Assembly: GCF_000355695.1 (NCBI RefSeq)
Contig: NC_020891.1
Location: forward strand, 2,542,001 to 2,606,000
Length of the DNA: 64,000 nt
Direction of reading: 5' to 3'
Origin: Clavibacter nebraskensis NCPPB 2581
GTDB taxonomy: Bacteria; Actinomycetota; Actinomycetes; Actinomycetales; Microbacteriaceae
Made by a program: the position numbers and the translations under genes. This document shows, piece after piece, positions 48,237-58,236 of the stretch (within the stretch, counting starts at the first letter, position 1; each line of letters begins with the position of its first letter). Under the pieces are notes generated by a model. It worked only from the letters and a program-made list of their open reading frames with translations. It did no database searches and had not been told where the DNA came from.

Positions 48237-49116
48237 CGCCCCGCGCGTCGCCCGCCTCGATCCCGTCACCGAGGCCGTCCGCGCGGCCCTCGCGCTCGCC
48301 GACCGCGCCCGCGAGGCCGACGGCGTCGCCCCGTTCAACGAGCAGACCCGCCTGACGCTGGGCGCCGAGGACGGACCCGCCCTGCTCGTCGCGCACGGGG
48401 ACGACAGCCCGGCCGGCGCGGCCGTCGTCGCGCACGGGGACGCCGGCGTCGAGGCCGAGCTCGTCGTGGATCCTGGCCACCGCCGCCGCGGCGTCGGCCG
48501 CGCGCTGCTCGACGCCGTGCTCGCGGAGGCCGCGGGATCCCCCGTCTCCGTCTGGGCGCACGGCGACCACCCCGCCGCCCGCGCCCTCGCCGCCGCGACC
48601 GGGCTCGACCGGGCCCGCGAGCTGCTGCAGCTGCGCGCGTCCGTCGCGGAGGCGCGCGCCGGCCTCGGCGAGCGCCCCGTGCCCGCGGGCCTCGCGCTCT
48701 CCTCTTTCACCGCGGACGACGCCGACGACTGGGTCGCGCTGAACGCGCGCGCCTTCGCCACCCACCCCGAGCAGGGCCGCATGATGCGCGGCGACCTCGA
48801 CGACCGCGTCGCCGAGCCCTGGTTCGACCCGTCCCTGCTGCTCCTCGCCCGCGACGCGGACGGTCGGCTGGCCGGCTTCCACTGGCTCAAGGTGGAGGGC
48901 GGCCAGGCCGAGGTGTACGTGCTCGGCGTGGATCCCGACCGCGCGGCCCGCGGACTCGGATCCGCCCTCCTCGCCGCCGGCCTCGACCTCCTCGCCGAGC
49001 GCGGCCACGACGAGGTCGACCTCTACGTCGAGGCCGACAACGCGCCCGCCCTGGCGCTCTACCGACGGGCCGCCTTCCGCGACGCCGCGGTCGACGTCCA
49101 GTACCGCCGCGCCTGA
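48199..49116 (+). CDS. mshD: Mycothiol synthase
   Basis: A 305-residue protein with two GNAT domains. The first (~70-150) has [21 protein letters not shown], the second (~170-305) [22 protein letters not shown] and [18 protein letters not shown]. MshD acetylates Cys-GlcN-Ins with acetyl-CoA in the last step of mycothiol synthesis, the actinobacterial thiol buffer. It overlaps glnR by 38 bases, so the two are co-transcribed, a neighbourhood that also occurs in other actinobacteria. Confidence 0.92.
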   Translation: MSAFPPPPSPAPDAPRVARLDPVTEAVRAALALADRAREADGVAPFNEQTRLTLGAEDGPALLVAHGDDSPAGAAVVAHGDAGVEAELVVDPGHRRRGVGRALLDAVLAEAAGSPVSVWAHGDHPAARALAAATGLDRARELLQLRASVAEARAGLGERPVPAGLALSSFTADDADDWVALNARAFATHPEQGRMMRGDLDDRVAEPWFDPSLLLLARDADGRLAGFHWLKVEGGQAEVYVLGVDPDRAARGLGSALLAAGLDLLAERGHDEVDLYVEADNAPALALYRRAAFRDAAVDVQYRRA

Positions 49117-49146
49117 CCCCCGCGCCTCCCAGGCCGCCCCGATGCG

Positions 49147-49164
49147 GTTCACCATGCGTTCACC
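49147..49164 (+). promoter_or_regulatory. PHO-box-like direct repeat upstream of ppk
   Basis: GTTCACC (49147-49153) and GTTCACC (49158-49164): two identical heptamers with 11-bp periodicity, the arrangement of actinobacterial PHO boxes. It ends 30 nt before the -10 box at 49195. The same element precedes pstS. RegX3 or PhoP is the expected binder. Confidence 0.75.
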
Positions 49165-49194
49165 TGCCGGAGGGCGGAGCGCACACCGCGATGC

Positions 49195-49200
49195 CATGAT
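49195..49200 (+). promoter_or_regulatory. -10 box (CATGAT) of probable leaderless ppk promoter
   Basis: CATGAT sits 6 nt before the ATG at 49207. Confidence 0.4.
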
Positions 49201-49206
49201 GGGCGG

Positions 49207-51390
49207 ATGGACAGCGAGACGTACATCGGCGATGCGAAGGCGGTCGCCGAATCCCTGGACGACTTCGACGAGGAGGATGAGCTCCTCGAGGACGACGGGA
49301 CCCTCCCGGAGGGGCGCTTCCTCGACCGCGAGCTGAGCTGGCTGGCGTTCAACCGCCGCGTGCTCGAGCTGGCGGAGGACCCGGAGCTGCCCGTCCTCGA
49401 ACGCGCCAACTTCCTCGCCATCTTCGCCAGCAACCTCGACGAGTTCTTCATGGTCCGCGTCGCCGGCCTCAAGCGCCGCATCGCGACGGGCCTCGCCGTC
49501 CCCACGAACATCGGCCGCACGCCCGCCGAGGTGCTCTCCGCCATCAACGAGACCGCGTACCGCCTGCAGGTCCGCCACGCGGCCGCCTTCAACGACAGCG
49601 TGCGCCCGGCGCTCGAGGAGCACGGCATCCGCGTCGTGCGCTGGGACTCCCTCGACGAGGCCCAGCAGGACCGCCTGCACGAGCTCTTCTCCGAGCAGGT
49701 GTTCCCGGTGCTCATGCCGCTCGCGGTGGATCCCGCGCACCCCTTCCCCTACATCTCCGGCCTCTCGCTCAACCTCTCGGTGCGCATCCGCAACCCGAAG
49801 ACGAACCGGCAGGAGTTCGCGCGCATCAAGGTGCCGCAGATGCTGCCGCGCTTCATGCCGCTCACGCCCGACACGCGCTCGGGCCCCATCGACTTCATCG
49901 CGCTCGAGGACCTCATCGCCAACCAGCTCGAGACGCTGTTCCCCGGCATGGAGATCGTCGAGCACCACGTGTTCCGCGTCACGCGCAACGAGGACGTGCA
50001 GATCGAGGAGGACGAGACCGAGAACCTCATCCAGGCCCTCGAGAAGGAGCTCCTGCGACGCCGGTTCGGCCCGCCCATCCGCCTCGAGATCTCGGACGAC
50101 ATGGACGCGGTCACGCTCGACCTCCTCATGCGCGAGCTCGACATCACCGAGCAGGAGGTGTTCACGCTCCCGTCCCCGCTCGACCTCGGCGGCCTGTTCG
50201 ACCTCGCCAAGCTCGACCGCCCGGCGCTGCACTACCCGAACAACGTGCCCACCACGGCCGTCGCGCTGAAGCCCGCCGAGGACAACTCGCGCGCCGACAT
50301 CTTCCGCTCCATCGCGCAGCAGGACATCCTGCTGCACCACCCCTACGAGTCGTTCACCACGAGCGTGCAGGCGTTCCTCGAGCAGGCGGCGGCGGATCCC
50401 CACGTGCTCGCCATCAAGCAGACCCTCTACCGCACGAGCGGCGACAGCCCCATCGTCGAGGCGCTCATCGACGCGGCCGAGGCGGGCAAGCAGGTGCTCG
50501 CGCTGGTGGAGATCAAGGCCCGGTTCGACGAGCAGGCCAACATCACGTGGGCGCGCAAGCTCGAGAAGGCCGGCGTGCACGTGGTCTACGGCGTCGCGGG
50601 GCTCAAGACGCACTGCAAGCTCGCGCTCGTCATCCGCCAGGAGAAGGGCGGGGTGCTCCGGCACTACAGCCACATCGGCACGGGCAACTACAACCCCAAG
50701 ACGAGCCGCATCTACGAGGACCTCGGGCTCCTCACCGCGGACGACGTGGTGGGCAAGGACCTCACGCGCCTGTTCAACGAGCTCTCCGGCTACGGCATCG
50801 AGAAGAAGTTCAAGCGCCTGCTCGTCGCGCCGCTGCACCTGCGGAAGGGCCTGCTCAAGCGCATCGCCGTGGAGACGCAGAACGCGCTCGACGGCAAGCC
50901 GAGCGGCATCCGCATCAAGGTCAACTCCATCGTCGACGAGAAGATCATCGACGCGCTGTACCGGGCCAGCAACGCGGGCGTGCCCGTGCAGGTCTGGGTG
51001 CGCGGCATCTGCTCGCTCACGCCGGGGCAGCCGGGGCTCAGCGAGAACATCGAGGTGCGGTCGATCCTCGGTCGCTACCTCGAGCACAGCCGCGTGTTCT
51101 CGTTCGTCAACGACGGCGACCAGGCCACCTACATCGGCAGCGCCGACATGATGCACCGCAACCTCGACCGCCGCGTCGAGGCGCTCGTGCGCCTCGTGGA
51201 CCCCGCGCACCTGCAGGAGATCGAGGACCTCTTCGACCGCGCCATGGCCGACACGACCTCCGCGTGGATCCTCGACTCCGACGGCGAATGGACGCGGCGC
51301 AACAAGGGCGCCGACGGCACCACTCTGGATGACCTGCAGACCGCGGTGATGGGCATCGTATCCAAGCGCAAGCGGCGCGTGCTCCGCTGA
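49207..51390 (+). CDS. ppk1: Polyphosphate kinase 1
   Basis: A 727-residue full-length PPK1 that polymerises ATP gamma-phosphate into polyphosphate. N-terminal domain: [18 protein letters not shown] and [15 protein letters not shown]. Catalytic core: the autophosphorylated His in [16 protein letters not shown] near residue 485 and the second His in RSLPR-like [14 protein letters not shown] near 625. A ~40-residue acidic N-terminal extension precedes the core. The PHO-box-like repeat upstream predicts induction by phosphate shortage. Peripheral membrane or cytoplasmic. Confidence 0.96.
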   Translation: MDSETYIGDAKAVAESLDDFDEEDELLEDDGTLPEGRFLDRELSWLAFNRRVLELAEDPELPVLERANFLAIFASNLDEFFMVRVAGLKRRIATGLAVPTNIGRTPAEVLSAINETAYRLQVRHAAAFNDSVRPALEEHGIRVVRWDSLDEAQQDRLHELFSEQVFPVLMPLAVDPAHPFPYISGLSLNLSVRIRNPKTNRQEFARIKVPQMLPRFMPLTPDTRSGPIDFIALEDLIANQLETLFPGMEIVEHHVFRVTRNEDVQIEEDETENLIQALEKELLRRRFGPPIRLEISDDMDAVTLDLLMRELDITEQEVFTLPSPLDLGGLFDLAKLDRPALHYPNNVPTTAVALKPAEDNSRADIFRSIAQQDILLHHPYESFTTSVQAFLEQAAADPHVLAIKQTLYRTSGDSPIVEALIDAAEAGKQVLALVEIKARFDEQANITWARKLEKAGVHVVYGVAGLKTHCKLALVIRQEKGGVLRHYSHIGTGNYNPKTSRIYEDLGLLTADDVVGKDLTRLFNELSGYGIEKKFKRLLVAPLHLRKGLLKRIAVETQNALDGKPSGIRIKVNSIVDEKIIDALYRASNAGVPVQVWVRGICSLTPGQPGLSENIEVRSILGRYLEHSRVFSFVNDGDQATYIGSADMMHRNLDRRVEALVRLVDPAHLQEIEDLFDRAMADTTSAWILDSDGEWTRRNKGADGTTLDDLQTAVMGIVSKRKRRVLR

Positions 51391-51418
51391 GCACCGCTGC
51401 ACCGAGCACCGACCCCGC

Positions 51419-51424
51419 TAGCGT
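51419..51424 (+). promoter_or_regulatory. -10 box (TAGCGT) of leaderless promoter for the Nudix protein
   Basis: TAGCGT ends 7 nt before the GTG at 51432; it overlaps the alternative GTG at 51423 and so argues against it. Confidence 0.5.
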
Positions 51425-51431
51425 GGGGGAC

Positions 51432-52373
51432 GTGCCGCCCTCCCCCTCCGTCTTCGCCGCAGGCGCCGTCGTCTGGCGCGTGGTCGAGGGCAGGATCCGG
51501 GTGCTCATCATCCACCGCACGCGACGCCGCGACACGTCCCTGCCGAAGGGCAAGGTGGATCCCGGCGAGACGCTCCCGCAGACCGCCGTCCGCGAGGTGC
51601 ACGAGGAGACCGGCCTCCGGGTCGCGCTCGGCGTGCCGCTCGGCGCGATCGAGTACGGCATCTCCGGCGGCCGCCGGAAGTCGGTGAGCTACTGGGCAGC
51701 CGAAGCCACGGACGCCATGGTCGAGGCCGGCCGCTTCGAACCGGACGACGAGGTGGAGAGCGTCGAGTGGGTCTCCATCCCCAACGCCCGCAAGCGCCTC
51801 GACTACCCGGGCGAGGTGCAGATCCTCGACCTCTTCGCCGGGCTCGTGGAGACGGGCTCGCATCGCTCGTTCGCCCTCATCGCGCTGCGCCACGGCCATG
51901 CCGTGCAGCCGTACGAGTGGGAAGGGGCCGACGCGAGCCGGCCGCTCAGCGCCCGCGGACGCGACGAGGCGCGGTCGATCGTGCCGACGCTGCTCGCGTT
52001 CGGGCCACGGGTCGTCACGAGCAGCACAGCCCAGCGCTGCCTCGAGACGGTCGCGCCCCTCGCGGAGGCCCTCGGCCGGCGGGTGAAGGAGGACGCGGGG
52101 ATCAGCCAGGACGCCTACGAGACCGACGGCGGATCCGTGCGCGAGACCGTGGCGAAGCGCGTGCGCAAGGCCCGCAGCGCCGTGCTCTGCAGCCACAGCC
52201 CCGTCCTGCCGGAGATCCTGCACGAGATCGCCCTCGCCACCGAGACGCCCCGCGCCAGCCGCATGCCGCGGGCCGGGATGCTGTCGCCCGCCGAGTTCTC
52301 GGTCGTCCACCTGTCGGCGTCGGACCCGGAGGCGGGGATCCTCGCGGTGGAGACGTACGGGCCGTCGGCCTGA
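51432..52373 (+). CDS. Nudix hydrolase fused to histidine phosphatase (MutT1-like)
   Basis: A 313-residue two-domain protein. The Nudix domain (~5-135) has the box GKVDPGETLPQTAVREVHEE; the histidine-phosphatase domain (~150-310) has the phospho-acceptor His in IALRHGHAV and a second His in LCSHSPVLPEIL. This is the architecture of mycobacterial MutT1, which hydrolyses 8-oxo-GTP and diadenosine polyphosphates. It follows ppk directly, as in several actinobacteria, suggesting nucleotide-pool control linked to polyphosphate. The GTG at 51432 was chosen from the -10 spacing. Confidence 0.88.
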   Translation: MPPSPSVFAAGAVVWRVVEGRIRVLIIHRTRRRDTSLPKGKVDPGETLPQTAVREVHEETGLRVALGVPLGAIEYGISGGRRKSVSYWAAEATDAMVEAGRFEPDDEVESVEWVSIPNARKRLDYPGEVQILDLFAGLVETGSHRSFALIALRHGHAVQPYEWEGADASRPLSARGRDEARSIVPTLLAFGPRVVTSSTAQRCLETVAPLAEALGRRVKEDAGISQDAYETDGGSVRETVAKRVRKARSAVLCSHSPVLPEILHEIALATETPRASRMPRAGMLSPAEFSVVHLSASDPEAGILAVETYGPSA

Positions 52374-52461
52374 CACGGTCGCGGATCGTCGCGACCCCGC
52401 ACGACCCGCGACCGACCAATATGCGCCCGAGCGCCCGAGCCCGTGCCGATCCACGCGGTCT

Positions 52462-52479
52462 GTTCACCTCCCGTTCACC
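52462..52479 (+). promoter_or_regulatory. PHO-box-like direct repeat upstream of pstS
   Basis: GTTCACC (52462-52468) and GTTCACC (52473-52479), identical in sequence and spacing to the ppk element. It ends 31 nt before the TAGCTT -10 box. Confidence 0.8.
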
Positions 52480-52510
52480 GATTCCGGCCAATCCGGTCAA
52501 TGGCCCGACA

Positions 52511-52516
52511 TAGCTT
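52511..52516 (+). promoter_or_regulatory. -10 box (TAGCTT) of the pst operon
   Basis: TAGCTT with no good -35, as expected of an activator-dependent promoter. A ~52-nt leader follows, with GGAAGG before the GTG at 52575. Confidence 0.5.
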
Positions 52517-52574
52517 CGTCCAGGGGCATGCACCTGCCCCCTCACAGCACGAAATACCCGGAAGGCTCCATCAC

Positions 52575-53672
52575 GTGAAGATCTCGCGTCTCGGCAGCGC
52601 AGCAGCGCTCGCCGCCGTCACCGCCATCGCCCTCTCCTCCTGCGCTGCCAACGAGGCACCCGGCGAGGGGGGCGACGCCTCCTCGTCCACCCTGTCCGGC
52701 ACGCTCAACGGCATCGGCGCCACCTCCCAGGGCGCAGCCCAGGAGGCCTGGAACGCCGCGTTCCAGACCGCCAACCCCGGCGTCACCGTCACCTACGCGG
52801 GCGAGGGATCCGGCGCCGGGCGCGAGGCGTTCATGGCCGGCGGCCAGAACGCGAACTTCGCCGGCTCCGATCGCGCGCTCAAGACCGACGAGCTCACCGG
52901 CACGTTCGGCCAGTGCGCCGACGGCCTCAAGCCCATCGACCTCCCCGCCTACATCTCCCCCATCGCGCTGATCTTCCAGGTCGACGGCGTGAAGGAGCTG
53001 CACCTCGACTCCGCCACCACCGCGGGCATCTTCAAGGGCACCATCACGAAGTGGAACGACCCGGCCATCGTCGCGCTCAACCCCGACGCCACGATGCCCG
53101 ACGCCACCATCACCGCCGTGCACCGCTCGGACGACTCGGGCACCACCGAGAACTTCGCGAAGTACCTCAACACCACGGCCAAGACGGTCTGGGACGCGGA
53201 GCCCAAGGGCGTCTGGCCCTACCCGGGCGGCGAGGCGGCCCAGGGCACCACCGGCGTCGTCGACGCTGTCAAGGGCGGCAGCAACATCATCGGCTACGCC
53301 GACGCGTCCAAGGCCGGCACCCTCGGCGTCGCGAAGATCAAGGTCGGCGACGAGTTCGTCGGCTACTCGCCGGAGGCCGCAGCCGCCGTCGTCGAGGCCT
53401 CGCCCGAGGCCGAGGGCCGCGAGGCGAACGACGTCGTCTTCGACATCGACTACTCGACCACCGCGTCGGGTGTCTACCCGATCGTCCTGGTCAGCTACCT
53501 CATCACCTGCCAGGAGTACAAGGACCCGGCCGTCGGCGAGCTCGTCAAGGCCTACGTCGGCTACGTGACCAGCACCGAGGGCCAGCAGCTCGCCGCCGAG
53601 AAGGCCGGCGCCGCGCCGCTGTCCGACACGGTCGCCGCGCAGGTCAAGACCGCGGTCGAGTCGATCAAGTAG
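52575..53672 (+). CDS. pstS: Phosphate-binding lipoprotein PstS
   Basis: A 365-residue periplasmic-type binding lipoprotein. Signal peptide with lipobox LSSC (Cys at residue 23). The phosphate-binding loops are recognisable: STLSGTLNGIGATSQGAAQ, EGSGAGREAFMAGG, NFAGSDRALK and VHRSDDSGTTENFAKYL. It delivers phosphate to PstCA. The GTG at 52575 follows GGAAGG. It is first in pstSCAB and sits behind a PHO-box-like repeat. Confidence 0.95.
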   Translation: MKISRLGSAAALAAVTAIALSSCAANEAPGEGGDASSSTLSGTLNGIGATSQGAAQEAWNAAFQTANPGVTVTYAGEGSGAGREAFMAGGQNANFAGSDRALKTDELTGTFGQCADGLKPIDLPAYISPIALIFQVDGVKELHLDSATTAGIFKGTITKWNDPAIVALNPDATMPDATITAVHRSDDSGTTENFAKYLNTTAKTVWDAEPKGVWPYPGGEAAQGTTGVVDAVKGGSNIIGYADASKAGTLGVAKIKVGDEFVGYSPEAAAAVVEASPEAEGREANDVVFDIDYSTTASGVYPIVLVSYLITCQEYKDPAVGELVKAYVGYVTSTEGQQLAAEKAGAAPLSDTVAAQVKTAVESIK

Positions 53673-53780
53673 CACCCGCCGTCCGCCCCCTGATCCGCGA
53701 CAGCGCGGGTCAGGGGGCGCTCCCACGGGCGGCCCCGCCGTCCCCAGCCCCACCATCTCGACCGCAAGGGAACCCGACCC

Positions 53781-54782
53781 ATGACGACCGCCGCCCCGCA
53801 GCCTCCCCCGGCTCCCGAGACCGAACGGCCGCGCGACGCGTCCGCCGCCCCCCGCAGCTCCCAGGACGCGAAGTCCAAGGCCCGCGTGGGCGACCGCGTC
53901 TTCTCCGGCCTCTCCCGCGGGTCCGGCACGCTGATCCTCGTGATCCTCGCGGCCGTCGCGCTGTTCCTCGTCGTGCAGAGCATCCCCGCGCTGACCGCGC
54001 CTCCCGCCGAGGTCTCGGGCGGCGGCGGCTTCTGGGCGTACGTCGGTCCGCTGATGTTCGGCACGGTCTACGCCGCGGCGCTCGCCATGCTCATGGCCGT
54101 CCCCGTCGCCATCGGCATCGCGCTCTTCATCTCGCACTACGCGCCCCGCCGCCTCGCGCAGGGCCTCGGGTACGTCGTCGACCTGCTGGCGGCCGTGCCG
54201 TCGGTGGTGTTCGGCCTCTGGGGCATCGCGGTGCTGGCGAAGTTCCTGCAGCCGTTCTACGCCTTCCTCACCGACGCGTTTGGCTGGTTCCCGCTCTTCG
54301 ACGGCCCCGTCTCGGGCACCGGCCGCACGATCTTCACGGTCGCCGTCGTGCTCGCCGTCATGATCCTGCCGATCGTCACCGCGCTCTCCCGCGAGGTCTT
54401 CCTCCAGACGCCGAAGCTGCACGAGGAGGCGGCGCTGGCCCTCGGCGCGACGCGCTGGGAGATGATCCAGACCGCCGTGCTCCCCTTCGGCCGCCCCGGC
54501 ATCATCTCGGCCGCCATGCTCGGCCTCGGCCGCGCCCTCGGCGAGACGATGGCGGTCGCGATCGTCCTCTCCCCCGCCGCGGTCGTGAACTTCGCGTGGT
54601 TCCAGTCGACGAACTCGAACACCATCGCCGCCAACATCGCGCTGAGCTTCCCCGAGGCGTACGGCCTCAAGATCAACGAGCTCATCGCGTCCGGCCTCAT
54701 GCTCTTCGTCATCACGCTGGCCGTGAACATGCTGGCCCGCTACATCATCAGCCGCCGCAAGGCCTTCTCCGGAGCGAATTGA
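53781..54782 (+). CDS. pstC: Phosphate ABC transporter permease PstC
   Basis: A 333-residue inner-membrane permease. A ~45-residue hydrophilic N terminus precedes six helices. The MetI-like domain is marked by LLAAVPSVVFGLWGI and the EAA loop EEAALALGATRWEMIQTAVLPFGRPGI. It forms the channel with PstA. It begins 108 bases after pstS and its stop overlaps the pstA ATG (TGATG). Confidence 0.95.
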   Translation: MTTAAPQPPPAPETERPRDASAAPRSSQDAKSKARVGDRVFSGLSRGSGTLILVILAAVALFLVVQSIPALTAPPAEVSGGGGFWAYVGPLMFGTVYAAALAMLMAVPVAIGIALFISHYAPRRLAQGLGYVVDLLAAVPSVVFGLWGIAVLAKFLQPFYAFLTDAFGWFPLFDGPVSGTGRTIFTVAVVLAVMILPIVTALSREVFLQTPKLHEEAALALGATRWEMIQTAVLPFGRPGIISAAMLGLGRALGETMAVAIVLSPAAVVNFAWFQSTNSNTIAANIALSFPEAYGLKINELIASGLMLFVITLAVNMLARYIISRRKAFSGAN

Positions 54783-55882
54783 TGGCCACCACAGCCCCCT
54801 CCCGCACGCGGCCCGTCGCGAGCACCCTGCCCAACTCCCTCACCGCCGGGAAGCTGCACCGCTTCACGGCGCCCGCGATCTTCCTGGTCTCCTGGCTCGT
54901 CATGGCGGCCATCTTCCTGGTGCTCGAGCTCTCGGGAGCCGCGGACGGCTTCAACATCGTCGGCACGGCGGTGTTCGGCACGATCCTGTTCGGCATCGCG
55001 CTCTTCTGCTTCTCGCTCGCCGTGGAGGGCGAGCGGAAGGCGAAGGACCGGGTCATCACGATCCTCGTCACGGTCGCCTTCGTGCTCGCGCTCATCCCGC
55101 TCGTGTCGCTCGTGTTCACCGCCGTCACGAACGGCTCTGGGCGCTTCGACCCGCTGTTCTTCAACTCGAGCCTCCGCAACGTGGTGGGCGAGGGCGGCGG
55201 CGGCCTGCACGCCATCATCGGCACGCTGATCGTCACGGCCATCGCCGCGGTGATCTCCATCCCCGTGGGCCTCATGGCGGCCATCTACCTCGTCGAGTAC
55301 GGCCGCGGCCGCCTGGCACACGCCATCACGTTCTTCGTCGACGTCATGACGGGCATCCCGTCCATCGTCGCGGGCCTCTTCGCCTACGCGCTGCTCGTGA
55401 TCTTCCTCGGCCCGGGCATCCGCCTGGGCTTCGGCGGGGCGCTCGCGCTCTCCGTGCTCATGATCCCCGTGGTCGTGCGCAGCGCCGAGGAGATGCTCAA
55501 GCTGGTGCCGAACGAGCTCCGCGAGGCGTCGTACGCGCTCGGCGTGCCGAAGTGGCTGACGATCGTGAAGATCGTGCTGCCGACGTCGCTGGCCGGCATC
55601 GTCACCGGCGTCATGCTCGCGATCGCCCGCGTCATCGGCGAGACGGCGCCGCTGCTCATCGTCGCCGGCTTCACGCAGAGCATGAACTACAACCCCTTCA
55701 AGGACCAGATGATGACCCTGCCGGTGTTCGTCTTCCGGCAGTACGCCGACCAGGGCTCGGACGCGGCGGCCTACGTCGACCGCGCGTGGACCGGCGCGCT
55801 CGTGCTGATCCTCATCGTCATGGTGCTGAACATCGTCGCGCGGCTCATCGCCCGCATCTTCGCCCCCAAGCTCGGCCGCTAG
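54782..55882 (+). CDS. pstA: Phosphate ABC transporter permease PstA
   Basis: A 366-residue permease with six or more helices, two of them in an extended N-terminal part (~30-110) before the MetI-like domain. MTGIPSIVAGLFAYALLVI and the EAA loop ELREASYALGVPKWLTIVKIVLP match PstA. Its ATG overlaps the pstC stop, so the subunits are made in step. The residues RVIGETAPLLIVAGFT are also conserved. Confidence 0.95.
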   Translation: MATTAPSRTRPVASTLPNSLTAGKLHRFTAPAIFLVSWLVMAAIFLVLELSGAADGFNIVGTAVFGTILFGIALFCFSLAVEGERKAKDRVITILVTVAFVLALIPLVSLVFTAVTNGSGRFDPLFFNSSLRNVVGEGGGGLHAIIGTLIVTAIAAVISIPVGLMAAIYLVEYGRGRLAHAITFFVDVMTGIPSIVAGLFAYALLVIFLGPGIRLGFGGALALSVLMIPVVVRSAEEMLKLVPNELREASYALGVPKWLTIVKIVLPTSLAGIVTGVMLAIARVIGETAPLLIVAGFTQSMNYNPFKDQMMTLPVFVFRQYADQGSDAAAYVDRAWTGALVLILIVMVLNIVARLIARIFAPKLGR

Positions 55883-55925
55883 CGCCCGCTCCCCCGGCCA
55901 CGACCCGAACGGTTAGGAACACCCT

Positions 55926-56705
55926 TTGTCCAAGAGCATCGAAGTCAACGACCTGAACGTCTACTACGGCAAGTTCAAGGCGGTCGAGGACGTCAACCTG
56001 CGGATCGAGCCGCGCACCGTCACCGCTTTCATCGGCCCGTCCGGCTGCGGCAAGTCGACCTTCATCCGCACGCTCAACCGCATGCACGAGGTGATCCCCG
56101 GCGCGTACGTGGAGGGCGAGGTCCTCGTGGACGGCAACGACCTCTACGGCCCCGGCGTCGACCCGGTGCTCGTGCGCCGCCAGGTCGGCATGGTCTTCCA
56201 GCGGCCGAACCCGTTCCCCACCATGTCGATCCGCGACAACGTGCTCGCGGGCGTGAAGCTCAACAACCGGAAGATCTCCAAGTCGGACGCGGACGCGCTC
56301 GTCGAGCAGTCGCTCATGGGCGCCAACCTCTGGAACGAGGTGAAGGACCGCCTGGCGCTGCCGGGCTCGGGTCTCTCCGGCGGCCAGCAGCAGCGCCTCT
56401 GCATCGCGCGCGCCATCGCGGTGCAGCCCGACGTGGTGCTGATGGACGAGCCGTGCTCCGCGCTCGACCCCATCTCCACGCTCGCCATCGAGGACCTCAT
56501 CGAGGAGCTGAAGGCGCAGTACACGATCGTCATCGTGACGCACAACATGCAGCAGGCCAGCCGCGTCTCGGACCGCACCGCGTTCTTCAACATCGCCGGC
56601 ACCGGCAAGCCCGGCAAGCTCATCGAGTACGACGACACCACGACCATGTTCTCGAAGCCCAGCGTGCAGGCGACCGAGGACTACGTCAGCGGGCGCTTCG
56701 GCTGA
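55926..56705 (+). CDS. pstB: Phosphate ABC transporter ATPase PstB
   Basis: A 259-residue ATPase. Walker [20 protein letters not shown] near residue 38, Q-loop [14 protein letters not shown], signature [16 protein letters not shown], Walker [17 protein letters not shown], switch His in [15 protein letters not shown]. It drives PstCA. The start is an unusual TTG (55926) with AGGAAC upstream; the protein start [14 protein letters not shown] fits other PstB. Unlike many operons, no phoU follows; a terminator does. Confidence 0.95.
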   Translation: MSKSIEVNDLNVYYGKFKAVEDVNLRIEPRTVTAFIGPSGCGKSTFIRTLNRMHEVIPGAYVEGEVLVDGNDLYGPGVDPVLVRRQVGMVFQRPNPFPTMSIRDNVLAGVKLNNRKISKSDADALVEQSLMGANLWNEVKDRLALPGSGLSGGQQQRLCIARAIAVQPDVVLMDEPCSALDPISTLAIEDLIEELKAQYTIVIVTHNMQQASRVSDRTAFFNIAGTGKPGKLIEYDDTTTMFSKPSVQATEDYVSGRFG

Positions 56706-56722
56706 TCCGCCGCGCGCACGGG

Positions 56723-56759
56723 GAAGGCCCCCGCATCCCTGAGGGATGCGGGGGCCTTC
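56723..56759 (+). terminator. pst operon terminator
   Basis: An 18-bp perfect inverted repeat (56723-56740 with 56742-56759), giving a stem with a small loop, between convergent pstB and the anti-sigma gene. Confidence 0.8.
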
Positions 56760-56785
56760 TGCGCGCGCGGGTCGTGCGGCGCCGA

Positions 56786-57649
56786 TCAGGTGCTGGTGAC
56801 CGCCACGATGGGCTCGGTCGTGGGCTGCTCGGATCCGCCCTCGGGCTCGACCGTGATGGCCACGGTGTCGCCGGGCGTGTAGCTGCCCTGGAGCACGGCG
56901 TGACCTGCCCCGTCCGAGGCCGACATGACGCCGGCGGAAACGGGGCCGGACGCGCCGACGTACCACATCTGGAGGACGCGCCCCTCGGGCAGCGGCGACG
57001 CGTCGTTCAGCACGACCGCCGTCTTCGCCTCGGAGGCGGAGAAGTAGACCGTCGCCGTGCCGCCGCCGACGACGTCGCGCTTGTCGATGACGACGTCGGA
57101 CGCCGTGGTGACCTGCTCGTACGCGGACGCGACAGGCGTCTGCGACGTACCAGGACCGCCCACGTTCGTGCCGACGACCACGCCGCCCACGACGAGCACG
57201 ACGGCCGCCGCGGCGACGCCGATGAGGGTGCCCGGACGGCGGAACCAGCGCTCGGAGGCACGGGCGGACGCGGATCCGAGGCGCTCGCGCGGCGCGGAGG
57301 ATGACGGCGCCGAGTCGCCGGCGACGGCCTCCGCGGGTGCCGCGGGCCGCAGCCGGGTGACCGGCGCAGGACGACGCCCGTCGTCCGTCACGGCGGACGG
57401 CGCGGCGAGCGGCGGCAGCTGCGGGGTGGCGTCGAGCATGGCCATGAGGTCGACCTTGAGGCGCGGCGACGGATCCACCGGCTCGGTCGTCCAGGCGAGG
57501 TCGGCCGCGGTGGCCCGCAGCTCCTCCACCTCGGCGCGCAGGGCGGGATCGCGCTCGAGGAGCGCCTCGATCTCCGTTGCCTCCTCGGTGTCGGCGGCGC
57601 CGAGCGCGTACGCCGCGGTGAGCATGCGGGTGTCGTCGTCGGTGGTCAT
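56786..57649 (-). CDS. Anti-sigma factor, RskA type
   Basis: A 287-residue single-pass membrane protein. The cytoplasmic N-terminal anti-sigma domain (~1-75: LTAAYALGAADTEEATEIEALLERDPALRAEV) lacks the HxxxCxxC zinc motif, as in RskA. One helix (~150-172, LIGVAAAAVVLVVGGVVVG) is followed by the extracytoplasmic RskA domain with VLNDASPLPEGRVLQMWYVG. It should hold the adjacent ECF sigma factor until released by intramembrane proteolysis. It overlaps the sigma gene by 4 bases. Confidence 0.9.
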   Translation of the reverse strand: MTTDDDTRMLTAAYALGAADTEEATEIEALLERDPALRAEVEELRATAADLAWTTEPVDPSPRLKVDLMAMLDATPQLPPLAAPSAVTDDGRRPAPVTRLRPAAPAEAVAGDSAPSSSAPRERLGSASARASERWFRRPGTLIGVAAAAVVLVVGGVVVGTNVGGPGTSQTPVASAYEQVTTASDVVIDKRDVVGGGTATVYFSASEAKTAVVLNDASPLPEGRVLQMWYVGASGPVSAGVMSASDGAGHAVLQGSYTPGDTVAITVEPEGGSEQPTTEPIVAVTST

Positions 57650-58236
57650 GATGCGACCCCCATCTCGTCGCGCAGGCGGATCATGCCGTCGCGCAGACGT
57701 GTCTTCACGGTGCCGATGGGCACGTCGAGCATCGACGCGACCTCGCTGTGGCTGTAGCCGCCGTAGTAGGCGAGCGAGACGGCCTGGCGCTGGATCTCGG
57801 TGAGCTTCGTCATGGCCTTCGTGACCCTCTCGTGCTCGATGCTGATCTCGACGGTCTCGGACACCTGGTCGTAGCCGTGCTCGTGGTCGCGGATGCCGAT
57901 GCGGACGTCGCGGTCGCGGCTGGACTGGGAGGCGCGCACGCGGTCGACCGCGCGGCGGTGGGCCATGGTGAGCACCCACGTGGTCGCTGCGCCCTTGGCC
58001 GGGTCGAAGCGGGAAGCAGACTGCCAGATCTCCAGGAAGATCTCCTGCGTGACCTCCTCCGACTGCGCATGGTCGACGAGCAGACGGCGGACGAGCCCGA
58101 GGACGCGAGGCGCGAGCTGGTCGTAGAGCTCCGAGAAGGCGCGCTTGTCGCCCTGGGCGACGCGGCCGAGGAGGGCCTCCTTCGACTCGGGGTCCGCCGG
58201 CCCGGGGAGGTCGGGACGCTCGATCGATGAAGGCAC
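57646..58236 (-). CDS. ECF sigma factor, SigK-like
   Basis: A 196-residue group 4 sigma factor. Region 2: FSELYDQLAPRVLGLVRRLL and EEVTQEIFLEIWQSASRFDPAKG. Region 4: LTEIQRQAVSLAYYGGYSHSEVASMLDVPIGTVKTRLRDG. It resembles SigK, whose partner RskA-type gene follows with a 4-base overlap. The GTG at 58236 was chosen because AATGCT lies 7 nt upstream; ATG at 58248 is the alternative. Targets unknown. Confidence 0.9.
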   Translation of the reverse strand: MPSSIERPDLPGPADPESKEALLGRVAQGDKRAFSELYDQLAPRVLGLVRRLLVDHAQSEEVTQEIFLEIWQSASRFDPAKGAATTWVLTMAHRRAVDRVRASQSSRDRDVRIGIRDHEHGYDQVSETVEISIEHERVTKAMTKLTEIQRQAVSLAYYGGYSHSEVASMLDVPIGTVKTRLRDGMIRLRDEMGVAS

